From: Candidatus Aminicenantota bacterium
GTDB taxonomy: Bacteria > Acidobacteriota > Aminicenantia > UBA2199
Direction of reading: 5' to 3'
Assembly: GCA_026393835.1 (NCBI GenBank)
Contig: JAPKZK010000104.1
Span: forward strand, 1-64,000
DNA: 64,000 nucleotides
In this document: positions 25,665 through 33,668 of the stretch, piece by piece
Numbering within the stretch: position 1 is the first letter of the stretch
How the letters are laid out: each line of letters begins with the position of its first letter
Position numbers and translations under genes: made by a program
Notes under the pieces: model-generated
What the model saw: only the letters and a program-made list of their open reading frames with translations
The model's database searches: none
Told to the model about the DNA's origin: nothing

Positions 25665-28600
25665 TCATCGCTTTATGGTTTTTTTAAGCGGCCAGCGCTG
25701 CAAATAATTTTTCAACTGACCTCTATAACCGTTCTTTTTGCACCATAGGGTTACTTTATTACGATATTCCTCCGCCACCGGGGCCAACCCCAACAACAGG
25801 AAATTGTTATTTTTTAAGACTATCTTTGGGGGATATAACTCAAGGATCCTGAGGTCATTCCCATCCAGGGGCCCCACTTTCGCCTTCAATATTACCTGGA
25901 ACATTTTGGCCTCCTCGATGGCGACGCCATGTGCCGGGGAATTTTTTGCGACAGCTTCCAGTATCTCCCTGGAATATTTTGAGTAGGTTTCAAGCATTTC
26001 CAGGAAGTACTTTAACAGGCCATTGTAATCCCCGCTCAATTCCATGTAAAATTGCACCGAACAGGCGTTCCGATAATATTCATCATATGCCAGGAGTAAA
26101 TATGCCCATATTCGTGCATCTTCTTTGTGGGCTATGAGACAATTCCAATCCGTCTTCTTTCTTCCATACTTAACCTGCTCCCCGAAATAGGCTTTCATCA
26201 GGTCTTCGATGCTGCTGCCTCCCAGGGCTGTTTTGAAAGTCCCCGACCTGTTGGCATATTCCCAGAAATGGATGTCCATGAAAAACTCCGCGCCCACTGC
26301 GATTAATTCTTTCTGCAGGCACTCCTCGGCAATTAATATCAAGTCCCCGTAATAACGGCAGCGCTGCCATCTTTTTAAGGCTTTTTTTTTGTTCCCGGCC
26401 AGGGCGTAACAGATGCCCTCCAGCGGCTCGAATCCCCTCTTCAGCCGTTTAAATAAAAACATCGCCTGCTCATAGTCCTTTTTAAAATAATAACCTAACG
26501 CGGTCTTCCTTAAGAATCCCTTATCGGCGATTTTTTTCAAAGCTTTCCTGGCCTTAACGAAACCTTTGGCTTTGTCAAGGGGGGAATCGAAATACATACA
26601 AAAGGCAGTTTCATAATCCTTGATTTCATTGCAAACCCGCGCCGCCGAATAAAAATCACCGCAGTTTGCATAATAAGTAATCGCATTTTTATATTCTCCC
26701 CGTTTATAATAACAATCGGCTATTTTCGCCCGCAACGCGGGCGCCGCTTTTCCTTCCACCCCCGCCACTGCCAGGAACCGGATCGATGCCTGGAAGTATC
26801 GCTGCTTTTGAAATAATTCGTCTCCTTCTGCCATTAACTGCAAATTATCTCTTTTCAGCGTTTCCAGGTATTTCAATGCGCTATCCATATCATCTTCCAG
26901 TTCGTAGATAGTGAAGAGTTTTTCATGCCGACCGGTGCGGCGGTACAATTCCAGCAGGTTTTTGGCGCTGCCGGTCTTCTCCCACAACGCCTCGGCCACG
27001 TCATATTTTTTACCCTGGAAATAGAGTTCCGCGGCCTTATCAAGCATTTCCAGCCGGGTATAAAGGTCGGCGGCTTTCTCGTAATCGTGGGCATATTCAT
27101 AATGCCGGGCCGCCAGTTCGATACTATTGAAATGGTTGAGATAGATTTCCGCCGCGGCCCTGTCATTCCCGGCCTTTTTAAAACAATCCACGGCGGCGTT
27201 ATAATTTTCGATTTTCATATAAATATTTCCCGCTTCCTGGAATTTTCCCTCGGCTTCCAGGAGGACGGCGGTACATAAAGCGATTTTATCCTGTCGGTTC
27301 AACTTTTCCCATAACTCCAGGGCGTTGTTATACGCCCCGGCCAGTTCATAATTCACGGCCGCCTTCTCTATTTCACCGGCCTCCGCAAAATTCGCCGCGG
27401 CTTCAGGGTAATAACCGGCTTCTTCGTAATAATGAGCATTGGCCCTGGCCAGGTTTTGGGAATCGCCGCCGTTTTTAAAGCATTCCGCGGCAGCTTTGAA
27501 ATACCCCCTATCAAAAAAATAATGCCCTTGTTCCACCCATTCTGCCGGGGAGGCAATCACGTTCCATACATTCTCCAGGTAATGCCGGTCCCCGGTAATA
27601 TATACGTTGTCCTTCACCGGTCGGTTGTCCCAGATGAGAGAAGGTGTATTGCCGTCGTAGACGATTAGGTCTTCACGGCAGCGCGTGATGCCCACGTAGA
27701 GAAGACTGATTTCATGCTTGATCCTGGCTTCATGGATATTCTTATCGCTCAGATCCAGGGTGGCTTTCCAGACATCCTCGACCCCGGAGGAGGGGTCATC
27801 GCAAAACTTCCACAGCACAACGGTATCGAATTCCAAACCCTTGGCCTCCTGGATGGTAAACACCAGCTCGGTTCGGAGAATATTTTTCAACGATTCTTTT
27901 TCCGTGTCGGTTCTCACCAGGATAGCGTGAGCAGGGCCGGCGGCTTTTAAAATCTCCAGCATGCCGGCCGTATCGATACCTGTTACGACCGTTACCGGTC
28001 TACCTTTGTATTTCCATTGTTCCCTGGTTTCATCGGCTTTTCGGCCCGTAAATTTCTCCTTTAAGTCCAAAAGTGTATTGGACAATTCGATGATACTGCC
28101 GGAACTCCTGAAATTGAGGGATAAAGTTTTTAATTCGGGTATTTCGACCCCCCGCTCATAAAAATGCGTGCGCACCTCTTCCCAGCGGAATCCGCTGGGA
28201 TTGATGGTTTGACGGGTATCCCCGGCCAGGAAAATATTCCTGGGATTCTTTACGAAATGGAACAGCAGGTCCAACTGGGTATCGGTCAGGTCCTGGACCT
28301 CATCGCATACCAGGATATCGTAGGTGTTTTTGGGGTCAACGGCCCCGGGCATCATATCCAGTTCATCCCAAAGGCCCCCGGTTTGTAATTTATTTTGATT
28401 CCATTCGAAGATGCGGTAAATGTCCCCGCGGTTAAACCTGAAATTGGGGGCTTTTTTCTTGCCCAACATTTCGTATTCGGCAAAAGTGAGATATGTCCGC
28501 TCGTTCCCGTTTTGTTCTTTTTCAGCCGGGAGGTTGACGCCGGGGGCAGCGCCCTTGATAATGGAGCGTATCTCTTCCCACACCAACGCGGCGTCATAGG

Positions 28601-29465
28601 ACTGGTAATTGGGGTAACCGGTGAATAAACGGTTGAAGCGGTTAAAATCCACTTCTTTTCCCGGTGGAAATTGTTCCTTGCCGGCCGCTTCAAGACATAA
28701 CTCTTTAAATGTATAAAAATCCGGGGGAGTAACCTCTTTTTTCCAGGTTCGTTCATTCAAAAGGCCGTTATACAATTTTACGGCAAAATTTTTCAGGTGT
28801 TTGTTATAGGTAAGAAACAACTTTTTTTTATCATTCAAGTTCCGATTCAACAGGTAATAAACGGCCAGGCTGGTCTTACCGCTGCCGGCCGTGCCGGAGA
28901 TAATCTGGGGGAGGGGTGCGCCGAGGAGTTCATCCTGTTCCGGTGTTAAATGGAGAAAGAGATCGAAATCATCCCTGGAGTACATTCGGATGCGCTGCCA
29001 TTCGGGTTCACCGACAGCATACCAGCGCTGGCTGCCGGATTCATCGGCGCATCTTTCGGTAATACTTTCCTGGGTGAAATAGGCGGGTTCCAGTTCCTCC
29101 ATATCCACATTTTCCAGGAAGGTCTCCTGGTAATCTTCGAATTGCAGGAAAGGGGCATTGGCGGGGATGATGGTCTTGCTCCTGGCGGCGATATCGTCAT
29201 GCACCACGATACCCCACACATATATGATAAGGTTATTTTCCTGCGTCTGCTCCCGCCCCAGGGTAAAAAGAATCCGGTTTCCCCGGTCCAATCGTGCTTC
29301 TAAAATATATTTCGCGGAGACGCCTTTTAATTTTTTAACTTTTAACCCGCCTTCCCAGATTCCCGATTCCAGGAATTCGAATTTATCCCTGATTTTGTTT
29401 CGCGTGTCCCTGGATTGTTTCAGTAAATATTTTTTCACGGTTTCGTTAATGAGAACAATGATCAT
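25665..29465 (-). CDS. ParE/RelE-like domain + SF1 (UvrD-type) helicase + TPR giant protein
   Basis: 1266 residues. Residues 1-92 resemble a RelE/ParE toxin fold (NKIRDKFEFLESGIWEGGLKVKKL, then ARLDRGNRILF). A superfamily 1 helicase core follows with all motifs present: Walker A GTAGSGKT (191-198), motif II VCDEVQDLTDTQ, motif III FLAGDTRQTINP, motif IV LSLNFRSSGSI, motif V IQEAKGLEFDTVVLWKF, and motif VI LLYVGITRCREDL. It should therefore be an active ATPase. From about 660 on is a long array of TPR-like helical repeats with alternating A and Y residues. The layout resembles UvrD-TPR (TRANK1-like) proteins, likely in DNA repair or conflict. The start overlaps the stop of the upstream 212-residue gene by four bases. 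A chimeric relic of another copy of this operon is at 30852-31082. Confidence 0.85.
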   Translation of the reverse strand: MIIVLINETVKKYLLKQSRDTRNKIRDKFEFLESGIWEGGLKVKKLKGVSAKYILEARLDRGNRILFTLGREQTQENNLIIYVWGIVVHDDIAARSKTIIPANAPFLQFEDYQETFLENVDMEELEPAYFTQESITERCADESGSQRWYAVGEPEWQRIRMYSRDDFDLFLHLTPEQDELLGAPLPQIISGTAGSGKTSLAVYYLLNRNLNDKKKLFLTYNKHLKNFAVKLYNGLLNERTWKKEVTPPDFYTFKELCLEAAGKEQFPPGKEVDFNRFNRLFTGYPNYQSYDAALVWEEIRSIIKGAAPGVNLPAEKEQNGNERTYLTFAEYEMLGKKKAPNFRFNRGDIYRIFEWNQNKLQTGGLWDELDMMPGAVDPKNTYDILVCDEVQDLTDTQLDLLFHFVKNPRNIFLAGDTRQTINPSGFRWEEVRTHFYERGVEIPELKTLSLNFRSSGSIIELSNTLLDLKEKFTGRKADETREQWKYKGRPVTVVTGIDTAGMLEILKAAGPAHAILVRTDTEKESLKNILRTELVFTIQEAKGLEFDTVVLWKFCDDPSSGVEDVWKATLDLSDKNIHEARIKHEISLLYVGITRCREDLIVYDGNTPSLIWDNRPVKDNVYITGDRHYLENVWNVIASPAEWVEQGHYFFDRGYFKAAAECFKNGGDSQNLARANAHYYEEAGYYPEAAANFAEAGEIEKAAVNYELAGAYNNALELWEKLNRQDKIALCTAVLLEAEGKFQEAGNIYMKIENYNAAVDCFKKAGNDRAAAEIYLNHFNSIELAARHYEYAHDYEKAADLYTRLEMLDKAAELYFQGKKYDVAEALWEKTGSAKNLLELYRRTGRHEKLFTIYELEDDMDSALKYLETLKRDNLQLMAEGDELFQKQRYFQASIRFLAVAGVEGKAAPALRAKIADCYYKRGEYKNAITYYANCGDFYSAARVCNEIKDYETAFCMYFDSPLDKAKGFVKARKALKKIADKGFLRKTALGYYFKKDYEQAMFLFKRLKRGFEPLEGICYALAGNKKKALKRWQRCRYYGDLILIAEECLQKELIAVGAEFFMDIHFWEYANRSGTFKTALGGSSIEDLMKAYFGEQVKYGRKKTDWNCLIAHKEDARIWAYLLLAYDEYYRNACSVQFYMELSGDYNGLLKYFLEMLETYSKYSREILEAVAKNSPAHGVAIEEAKMFQVILKAKVGPLDGNDLRILELYPPKIVLKNNNFLLLGLAPVAEEYRNKVTLWCKKNGYRGQLKNYLQRWPLKKTIKR

Positions 29466-30100
29466 TTTAGGAGGCCATCCTTATCCCCGACTTTATCCCC
29501 GGTTTTATCCATGGGGGGATTCTTCTCCAATTTCCGCTGCATCTGCTTTTTCTTTTTTTCGATGGCCTTTTCCATGGCTTTCGCAAAAAACTTTTCCAGG
29601 CGGTGCTTAAGTTCTTCCTGGAAAGTTCTGCGCGAAGCTTTTTCGGCAGCGGCTGCCAATTCCCGTATTTTCTCCACGAGGTTCACCGGCCGGGGTTTCC
29701 CTGGGGCATCCTCTTCATTACACTGCTTTTTCCAGTATTTATCTCCTTCCAACTCTTTTAATTTCAAAAGTCCTTGTTCCAATTCTTCCCCGGTTATCCC
29801 ATAGGCGATCATTTTTTTAAGGAATTCATCGGTTTGCAGGACGTTGTGGTAAAATTCCTTGGCCTGGCTTGTCCAGGAAAAAATGGAATCCCAGCGGGTT
29901 TCCTGGAGGTCCAGGGTATTCATGGCGATTATATCGGATTTAAAGATAATCCGCGCCGTGGTCATATGAATCCAGTACATTTGTTGGACTTCCAGTAACT
30001 TAGCCTGGTATTGGGCCTTTTTCAACTGCGTTTCGCGGGGCAGTCGGACGTTGTTCGGCGTATTCGGTCCGTCTTTAGCTGTATCTTTATCATTATTCAT
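29462..30100 (-). CDS. helical partner protein of the helicase, unrecognised family
   Basis: 212 residues, no family recognised. Helical and highly charged, with a basic coiled-coil tail (KKKKQMQRKLEK, about 180-195) that may bind nucleic acid. Residues 75-120 contain a QAKEFYHNVLQ stretch followed by YGITGEELEQG. The same pattern (QADTFYSNLLL, then NAITVEKLQAG) occurs in the 238-residue gene at 40872, so the two share a domain. It is translationally coupled to the helicase (ATGA overlap), so they likely act together. A TATAAT box lies 27-32 bases upstream of the ATG. Its first 22 codons are duplicated in the relic 30852-31082. Confidence 0.7.
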   Translation of the reverse strand: MNNDKDTAKDGPNTPNNVRLPRETQLKKAQYQAKLLEVQQMYWIHMTTARIIFKSDIIAMNTLDLQETRWDSIFSWTSQAKEFYHNVLQTDEFLKKMIAYGITGEELEQGLLKLKELEGDKYWKKQCNEEDAPGKPRPVNLVEKIRELAAAAEKASRRTFQEELKHRLEKFFAKAMEKAIEKKKKQMQRKLEKNPPMDKTGDKVGDKDGLLK

Positions 30101-30126
30101 AATACTGTTCTACCTTTTAGGGGTAT

Positions 30127-30132
30127 ATTATA
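30127..30132 (-). promoter_or_regulatory. -10 box of the helicase operon
   Basis: TATAAT on the minus strand, followed by AAAGGTAG just before the ATG. The same upstream block, including the -10 box (as ATAATGTACC), is duplicated upstream of the relic at 30852-31082. No clean -35 is visible. Confidence 0.45.
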
Positions 30133-30178
30133 CAGGAAAATCGAGCAAAAGGGAAATCAACATTAAAAATTTTTGCGG

Positions 30179-30218
30179 TCCCACGGCGTGGGGTTCCTCT
30201 TGTAGAACCATTGCAGAA
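30179..30218. repeat. third copy of the GGGGTTCC-TTGTAG element
   Basis: CCCACGGCGTGGGG hairpin followed by TTCCTCTTGTAGAACC. Same layout as at 17944-18002. Confidence 0.4.
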
Positions 30219-30298
30219 GGTTGAGATTCGTTGTGTCATTCGGCCCGGTATTTGAGAAATGGCGGCAATTGCAAAATTCTCCAATCAGAGGTAAACAT

Positions 30299-30538
30299 TT
30301 AGCGCAGGGGGTCGAAGAGGTATTCCAACCCATTGATCTTGATTTCGTGTACCAGTTGCAGCATTTCGCCCAGCTCACCTTTGGGGAAACCTTTCCGGGC
30401 AAACCATACCACGTAAGGTTCAGGGAGATCGATTAAAAGGCGTTTGGCATATCTACCAAAAGGCATCCGGGCTTTGGACAGTTTTAGTAAATACTCGCGG
30501 TTTTGCAAACGTTTTTCATTTTCCGTTTCAGTCATCAT
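30299..30538 (-). CDS. DUF3820-family small protein
   Basis: 79 residues. The core MPFGRYAKRLLIDLPEPYVVWFARKGFPKGELGEMLQLVHEIKINGLEYLF matches DUF3820, a small widespread family sometimes annotated as quorum-sensing-regulated virulence factor, with no proven biochemical role. Its ATG overlaps the stop of the upstream Rpn fragment (ATGA), so it is translated from the transposase-remnant transcript. A good sigma-70 promoter lies upstream at 30651-30679. Confidence 0.8.
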   Translation of the reverse strand: MMTETENEKRLQNREYLLKLSKARMPFGRYAKRLLIDLPEPYVVWFARKGFPKGELGEMLQLVHEIKINGLEYLFDPLR

Positions 30539-30627
30539 TTCTCATTGCTGATAAGAATTTCTTTTTTGTTTTCATCGCCGAATATCTTCCTGGAGGCGAA
30601 ATCGTTCTTAGGGTCTGCGAATTTCAT
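30535..30627 (-). pseudogene. N-terminal remnant of an Rpn/PD-(D/E)XK-type transposase gene
   Basis: 30 residues starting MKFADPKNDFASRKIFGDEN then KKEILIS, which is the start of Rpn-family recombination-promoting nuclease / putative transposases, followed at once by a stop codon. The family normally has about 250-320 residues, so only the leader end is left. It keeps a good ribosome site (AAAGGAG) and promoter, and its stop overlaps the DUF3820 start, so it now works as a leader ORF. Confidence 0.7.
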
Positions 30628-30650
30628 AGGGTGCTCCTTTTCATGCGGGT

Positions 30651-30679
30651 ATTATAATATTGTTTTTGACTTTTTTCAA
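30651..30679 (-). promoter_or_regulatory. sigma-70 promoter of the Rpn remnant / DUF3820 pair
   Basis: TTGAAA (30674-30679), 17-bp spacer, TATAAT (30651-30656) on the minus strand, with the first ATG 24 bases downstream. Confidence 0.7.
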
Positions 30680-30851
30680 TAAGGGGAAGCGGACCGGGGA
30701 AGTTCCCAGAAATATTTTGACGTTAAATCGGTGTTTGCGCCGCGCGGCGCAAAGACACTTTTTCCCTGCTTTTTATTACATTCTTATCCTCTTAACTTCT
30801 AAACTTCTCAAATTTTCCCCCTTTCACTGCTCACCACTCACCATTCTACCT

Positions 30852-31082
30852 TTATTCTTCCTTAAGTTCCGGGCGAGTCTCCAACCATGTCAGGAAATAC
30901 TTTAACAGGGCATTGCATTCCCCGTTCAACGCCAGGTAAAATTGCACTGCCCTGGCATTCTTGAAAGCGACATCCTGCCCCAGGATAAAAAATCCCCATA
31001 TTCGCGCATCATCCTTGCGGGGCAGTTGGACGTTGTTCGGCGTACCCGGTCCGTTTTTAGCTGTATCATTATCATTATTCCT
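30852..31082 (-). pseudogene. chimeric relic: start of a 29462-type gene joined in frame to the end of a helicase-TPR gene
   Basis: 77 codons without a stop. The first 22 match the N-terminus of the 212-residue gene (NNDNDTAKNGPGTPNNVQLPR against NNDKDTAKDGPNTPNNVRLPR). The next 55 match the C-terminal region of the helicase-TPR protein (KDDARIWGFFILGQ then VQFYLALNGECNALLKYFL against KEDARIWAYLLLAY then VQFYMELSGDYNGLLKYFL). The initiator ATG has become AGG, so it is probably dead. The promoter block upstream is duplicated as well. This is what a large deletion inside a second copy of the two-gene operon would leave. Confidence 0.8.
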
Positions 31083-31387
31083 AATACTGTTCTACCTTTT
31101 AGCGGTACATTATACCCAGAAAGCCGGGGACAATAGAAAACTTTTTTTTAATTCCACGGCCCCCCACAGGTCCCCCCCATTCAAAAGATGATCTCAAATG
31201 AATTTTTCTTGATTTTTTTTTCGAAAAACCATTGACATCTACTGAAACTCATATTATATTTACCAAAAACCAAAAATAATTATAAAAGTGAGTAAGCGAA
31301 TGAGCGGTGTATACGTTAAATGCCTGTTTAAGACTTGCCCTATTAAACGAAGGGGGTATTCTATACATTTTGCAGGAGGGGTAAAAT
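31083..31387 (+). promoter_or_regulatory. sigma-70 promoter and 127-nt leader of the acidic protein / spe operon
   Basis: TTGACA (31232-31237), a 17-bp spacer and TATATT (31255-31260). A leader of about 120 bases follows before the acidic-protein ATG, ending with GGAGGGG. The whole -35 to -10 block is closely repeated at 33669-33697. The rest of this gap is the duplicated upstream block of the relic and holds no gene. Confidence 0.7.
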
Positions 31388-31672
31388 ATGAGGAAAAAAG
31401 TCTCTTTCATGGTCTTGGATGATGACTTTTTAGGTTATGACGATTGCGATGATGCGGATATCGATTTCAACGAAGAAGAAGATGCCGAAGAGGATGATCT
31501 CGATTCCGACCTGGACATGGATGACCAGGACCTTGATGATTATTTAATAGACGATGATTTTGACGACGAGGACGAAAACGATGACGCGGACGATGAGGAA
31601 TATGACGAAGTCGATGAATATGAAGAAGCTAGAAGAGATATGTGGACCAATATCGATTGGGACAAGGACTAA
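31388..31672 (+). CDS. highly acidic small protein at the head of the spe operon
   Basis: 94 residues, about half of them Asp or Glu (runs such as DDDFDDEDENDDADDEE), probably disordered. GGAGGGG precedes the ATG. It lies 61 bp upstream of speD in the same direction behind one promoter. I recognise no family. Its charge would suit binding of polyamines, basic proteins or metal, but that is inference from composition and context only. Only the last 12 residues (RRDMWTNIDWDKD) are not acidic-rich. Confidence 0.7.
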   Translation: MRKKVSFMVLDDDFLGYDDCDDADIDFNEEEDAEEDDLDSDLDMDDQDLDDYLIDDDFDDEDENDDADDEEYDEVDEYEEARRDMWTNIDWDKD

Positions 31673-31733
31673 AAAATTGAAGACAAAATTAAAATAAAAA
31701 AATTAAAATGACGGAGGTAGCAAATCCAAGAAA

Positions 31734-32171
31734 ATGGTGCAAAGTTTAGGTAATCACTTAATTATCGAATTGTATGATTGCCAGGTAGAGGCGATCAATG
31801 ACGCCAAAACAGTGGAGGAACGATTGATTGAAGCAGTAAGGATATCAGGTGCCAAGATGGTGCAATCGGTTTTCCACACTTTTAATCCCCATGGAGTTAG
31901 TGGGGTTATCGTGATTGAGGAGTCACATTTTTCAGTGCACACATGGCCGGAATACGGCTATTGTGCATTGGACATATTCACGTGCGGCGACGAGATCGAC
32001 TATTACTCAGCTTTGCATTACCTGAAAAATGAATTCCAGGCAAAAAATCTATCGGTTACCGAAATGAAACGAGGGTTGTTGGACCTCCCGGTCAAATTAC
32101 TGCATAAGCCGGAAGAATTAGTCGAAGCCGACTCAACTACCGATACGAAAATGATGAATACCAATGCTTAA
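31734..32171 (+). CDS. speD: S-adenosylmethionine decarboxylase proenzyme, bacterial class
   Basis: 145 residues. It makes decarboxylated SAM, the aminopropyl donor for spermidine. The self-processing site is E-E-S-H (pyruvoyl Ser), followed by the SVHTWPE substrate-binding His/Glu, and the FTCG Cys. All key residues of the small bacterial SpeD (Ser, His, Cys, and the TWPEYGY segment) are present. Part of the operon acidic protein-speD-speD-like-speE. CGGAGGT lies about 20 bases before the ATG, rather far; a nearer start is not obvious. Confidence 0.93.
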   Translation: MVQSLGNHLIIELYDCQVEAINDAKTVEERLIEAVRISGAKMVQSVFHTFNPHGVSGVIVIEESHFSVHTWPEYGYCALDIFTCGDEIDYYSALHYLKNEFQAKNLSVTEMKRGLLDLPVKLLHKPEELVEADSTTDTKMMNTNA

Positions 32172-32186
32172 TCCAGAGGAACGAAA

Positions 32187-32582
32187 ATGAGAGACGAAAC
32201 AAGAATTGTGAAAAATGATTATAACACGATGAATGCATGGGGAATCCTGACCAGCGTCGATATCCATGAGTGCGATCCCGGACTGATTCGAAGCGCATCT
32301 GCCATTAAAGACTTTGTGATCCAATTGTGTGACCTGATCGAGATGAAACGGTTCGGCGAACCTGTGATTGTTCATTTCGGAGAAGACGACCGAGTGGCTG
32401 GTTATTCCATGACCCAGCTTATCGAGACTTCCCTGATCTCCGCTCACTTTGCCAACCAATCCAATAACATCTACCTCGATATTTTCAGTTGCAAGTACTA
32501 CGATCCACAGAGAGCGGCTGAATTTTCCAGGAATTTCTTTAAAGGCAAAGATGCCAACATCAATGTCGTTTTGAGAAAATAA
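32187..32582 (+). CDS. divergent SpeD homologue, candidate pyruvoyl ornithine/arginine decarboxylase
   Basis: 131 residues with the SpeD fold. It keeps the processing Ser in LIETS, the His in ISAHF and the Cys in FSC, but replaces the SAM-binding TWPEYGY segment by FANQSNNIY. A start codon with AGAGGAA follows speD by 15 bp. Neofunctionalised SpeD homologues that decarboxylate L-ornithine or L-arginine are known in bacteria and archaea, often beside speD and speE. With no other ornithine or arginine decarboxylase gene in the window, this gene may supply the diamine. Activity is inferred, not shown. Confidence 0.8.
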   Translation: MRDETRIVKNDYNTMNAWGILTSVDIHECDPGLIRSASAIKDFVIQLCDLIEMKRFGEPVIVHFGEDDRVAGYSMTQLIETSLISAHFANQSNNIYLDIFSCKYYDPQRAAEFSRNFFKGKDANINVVLRK

Positions 32583-32625
32583 GCGTAACGCGTTATACGT
32601 TACGCGTTACGCGTTACGCGTTATG
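32583..32625. repeat. tandem 7-bp CGTTACG repeat
   Basis: Three and a half direct CGTTACG units follow the speD-like stop codon, preceded by an inverted copy (GCGTAACG), so the block can also form a short hairpin. Confidence 0.6.
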
Positions 32626-32631
32626 CCTTAT

Positions 32632-32742
32632 GCCCCTGTACATGTAACATAACGTTTTAACTGTGGCGCTGTGACGACATGACGCCGATGCGTCATTCGT
32701 CGGTTCACGATAAAACGTAATATGTGTACCATGTACAGGGGC
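32632..32742. mobile_element. MITE-like 111-bp near-complete hairpin between speD-like gene and speE
   Basis: The ends are GCCCCTGTACATG and its inverse CATGTACAGGGGC, and homology of the two arms continues inward (ACGTTTTA; GACGA..GACGC) to a four-base loop CGAT near 32686. Almost the whole element therefore folds on itself. It encodes nothing and no clear target duplication is seen. It may be a miniature inverted-repeat element or an operon attenuator. Confidence 0.6.
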
Positions 32743-32784
32743 TTTCCATGTAAACGATTACTGTAAAAAAACAAGGAGGCGCGC

Positions 32785-33648
32785 ATGACTGACTGGTTTG
32801 AAGAAAAATTGGAAATTAAGAACGGCAGGGCGGTCAAAATAATGACCAAAGAGCTGCTGGAATCTTATCGGTCCCCCTTCCAGCAAATCGATATCTACGA
32901 TACGGTTCCCTATGGAAAAATGCTGGTGCATGACGATGTGATTATGTTAACGGAATTTGATGAAGCCCATTATCATGAAATGATCGCCCATGTGGCGCTC
33001 AATGTCCACCCGGACCCCCAACGGGTCCTGGTCATCGGCGGCGGCGACGGCGGCACGTTGCGGGAGGTGCTGAAACATAAGGAAGTCCAGGTTGCCCACC
33101 TCTGCGAAATCGACGGTGATGTCATCAGTTTATGTAAAAAGCATTTTCCCAATTTAAGTTCCGGTTTCCAGGACCCCCGCAGCGAGATTTTTTGCGAAGA
33201 CGGCGCCGAATTCGTCAAAAAAAGGCAAAATTACTACAGCGTGATTATCGTCGACTCCTCCGACCCCATCGGCCCGGCTGAGGTGTTGTTCCAGGAGAAC
33301 TTTTACCGGGACATGTTCAATGCCCTCACCGACGACGGGATCGTGGTCACACAGTCTGAATCTTTCCATTTCCACCACGGCGTTATCAAGCAGATTGCCA
33401 CCTTCTGCCGGAAAATATTCCCCCATTATCACTATTACTATTCCATGGTGCCCACCTACCCCAGCGGCGTAATCGGCTTCAGCTTCTGTTCGAAAAAATA
33501 TAACCCCATCGCCGATTTCAAGCCGGAGAGAGCGAAAGCCGAAACGCTCCAGGACCTCAAATATTACAACCCGGCGATTCACAAGGCTTGTTTTATCTTG
33601 CCGCAGGCTTTTTCACAATTCCTGGAAAACCTGCTTAGCCCGGGTTAA
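32785..33648 (+). CDS. speE: spermidine synthase
   Basis: 287 residues. It transfers aminopropyl from decarboxylated SAM to putrescine (or a related diamine). The start follows AAGGAGGC. The N-terminal beta-strand tetramer part (WFEEKLEIKNGRAVK, LLVHDD-like MLVHDDVIML) and the Rossmann fold (VLVIGGGDGGTLREVLKH, with the acidic LCEIDGD) are typical, as is YSVIIVDSSDPIGPAE. Third gene of the polyamine pathway in the operon; separated from the speD-like gene by the 111-bp hairpin element, which may weaken coupling. Confidence 0.95.
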   Translation: MTDWFEEKLEIKNGRAVKIMTKELLESYRSPFQQIDIYDTVPYGKMLVHDDVIMLTEFDEAHYHEMIAHVALNVHPDPQRVLVIGGGDGGTLREVLKHKEVQVAHLCEIDGDVISLCKKHFPNLSSGFQDPRSEIFCEDGAEFVKKRQNYYSVIIVDSSDPIGPAEVLFQENFYRDMFNALTDDGIVVTQSESFHFHHGVIKQIATFCRKIFPHYHYYYSMVPTYPSGVIGFSFCSKKYNPIADFKPERAKAETLQDLKYYNPAIHKACFILPQAFSQFLENLLSPG

Positions 33649-33668
33649 AAAAAAAAATAAAAAAGGTA

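Noticed and set aside
31261..31387. Riboswitch in the spe operon leader
   Set aside because: The 127-nt leader has no recognisable conserved aptamer core or clear terminator/antiterminator pair.
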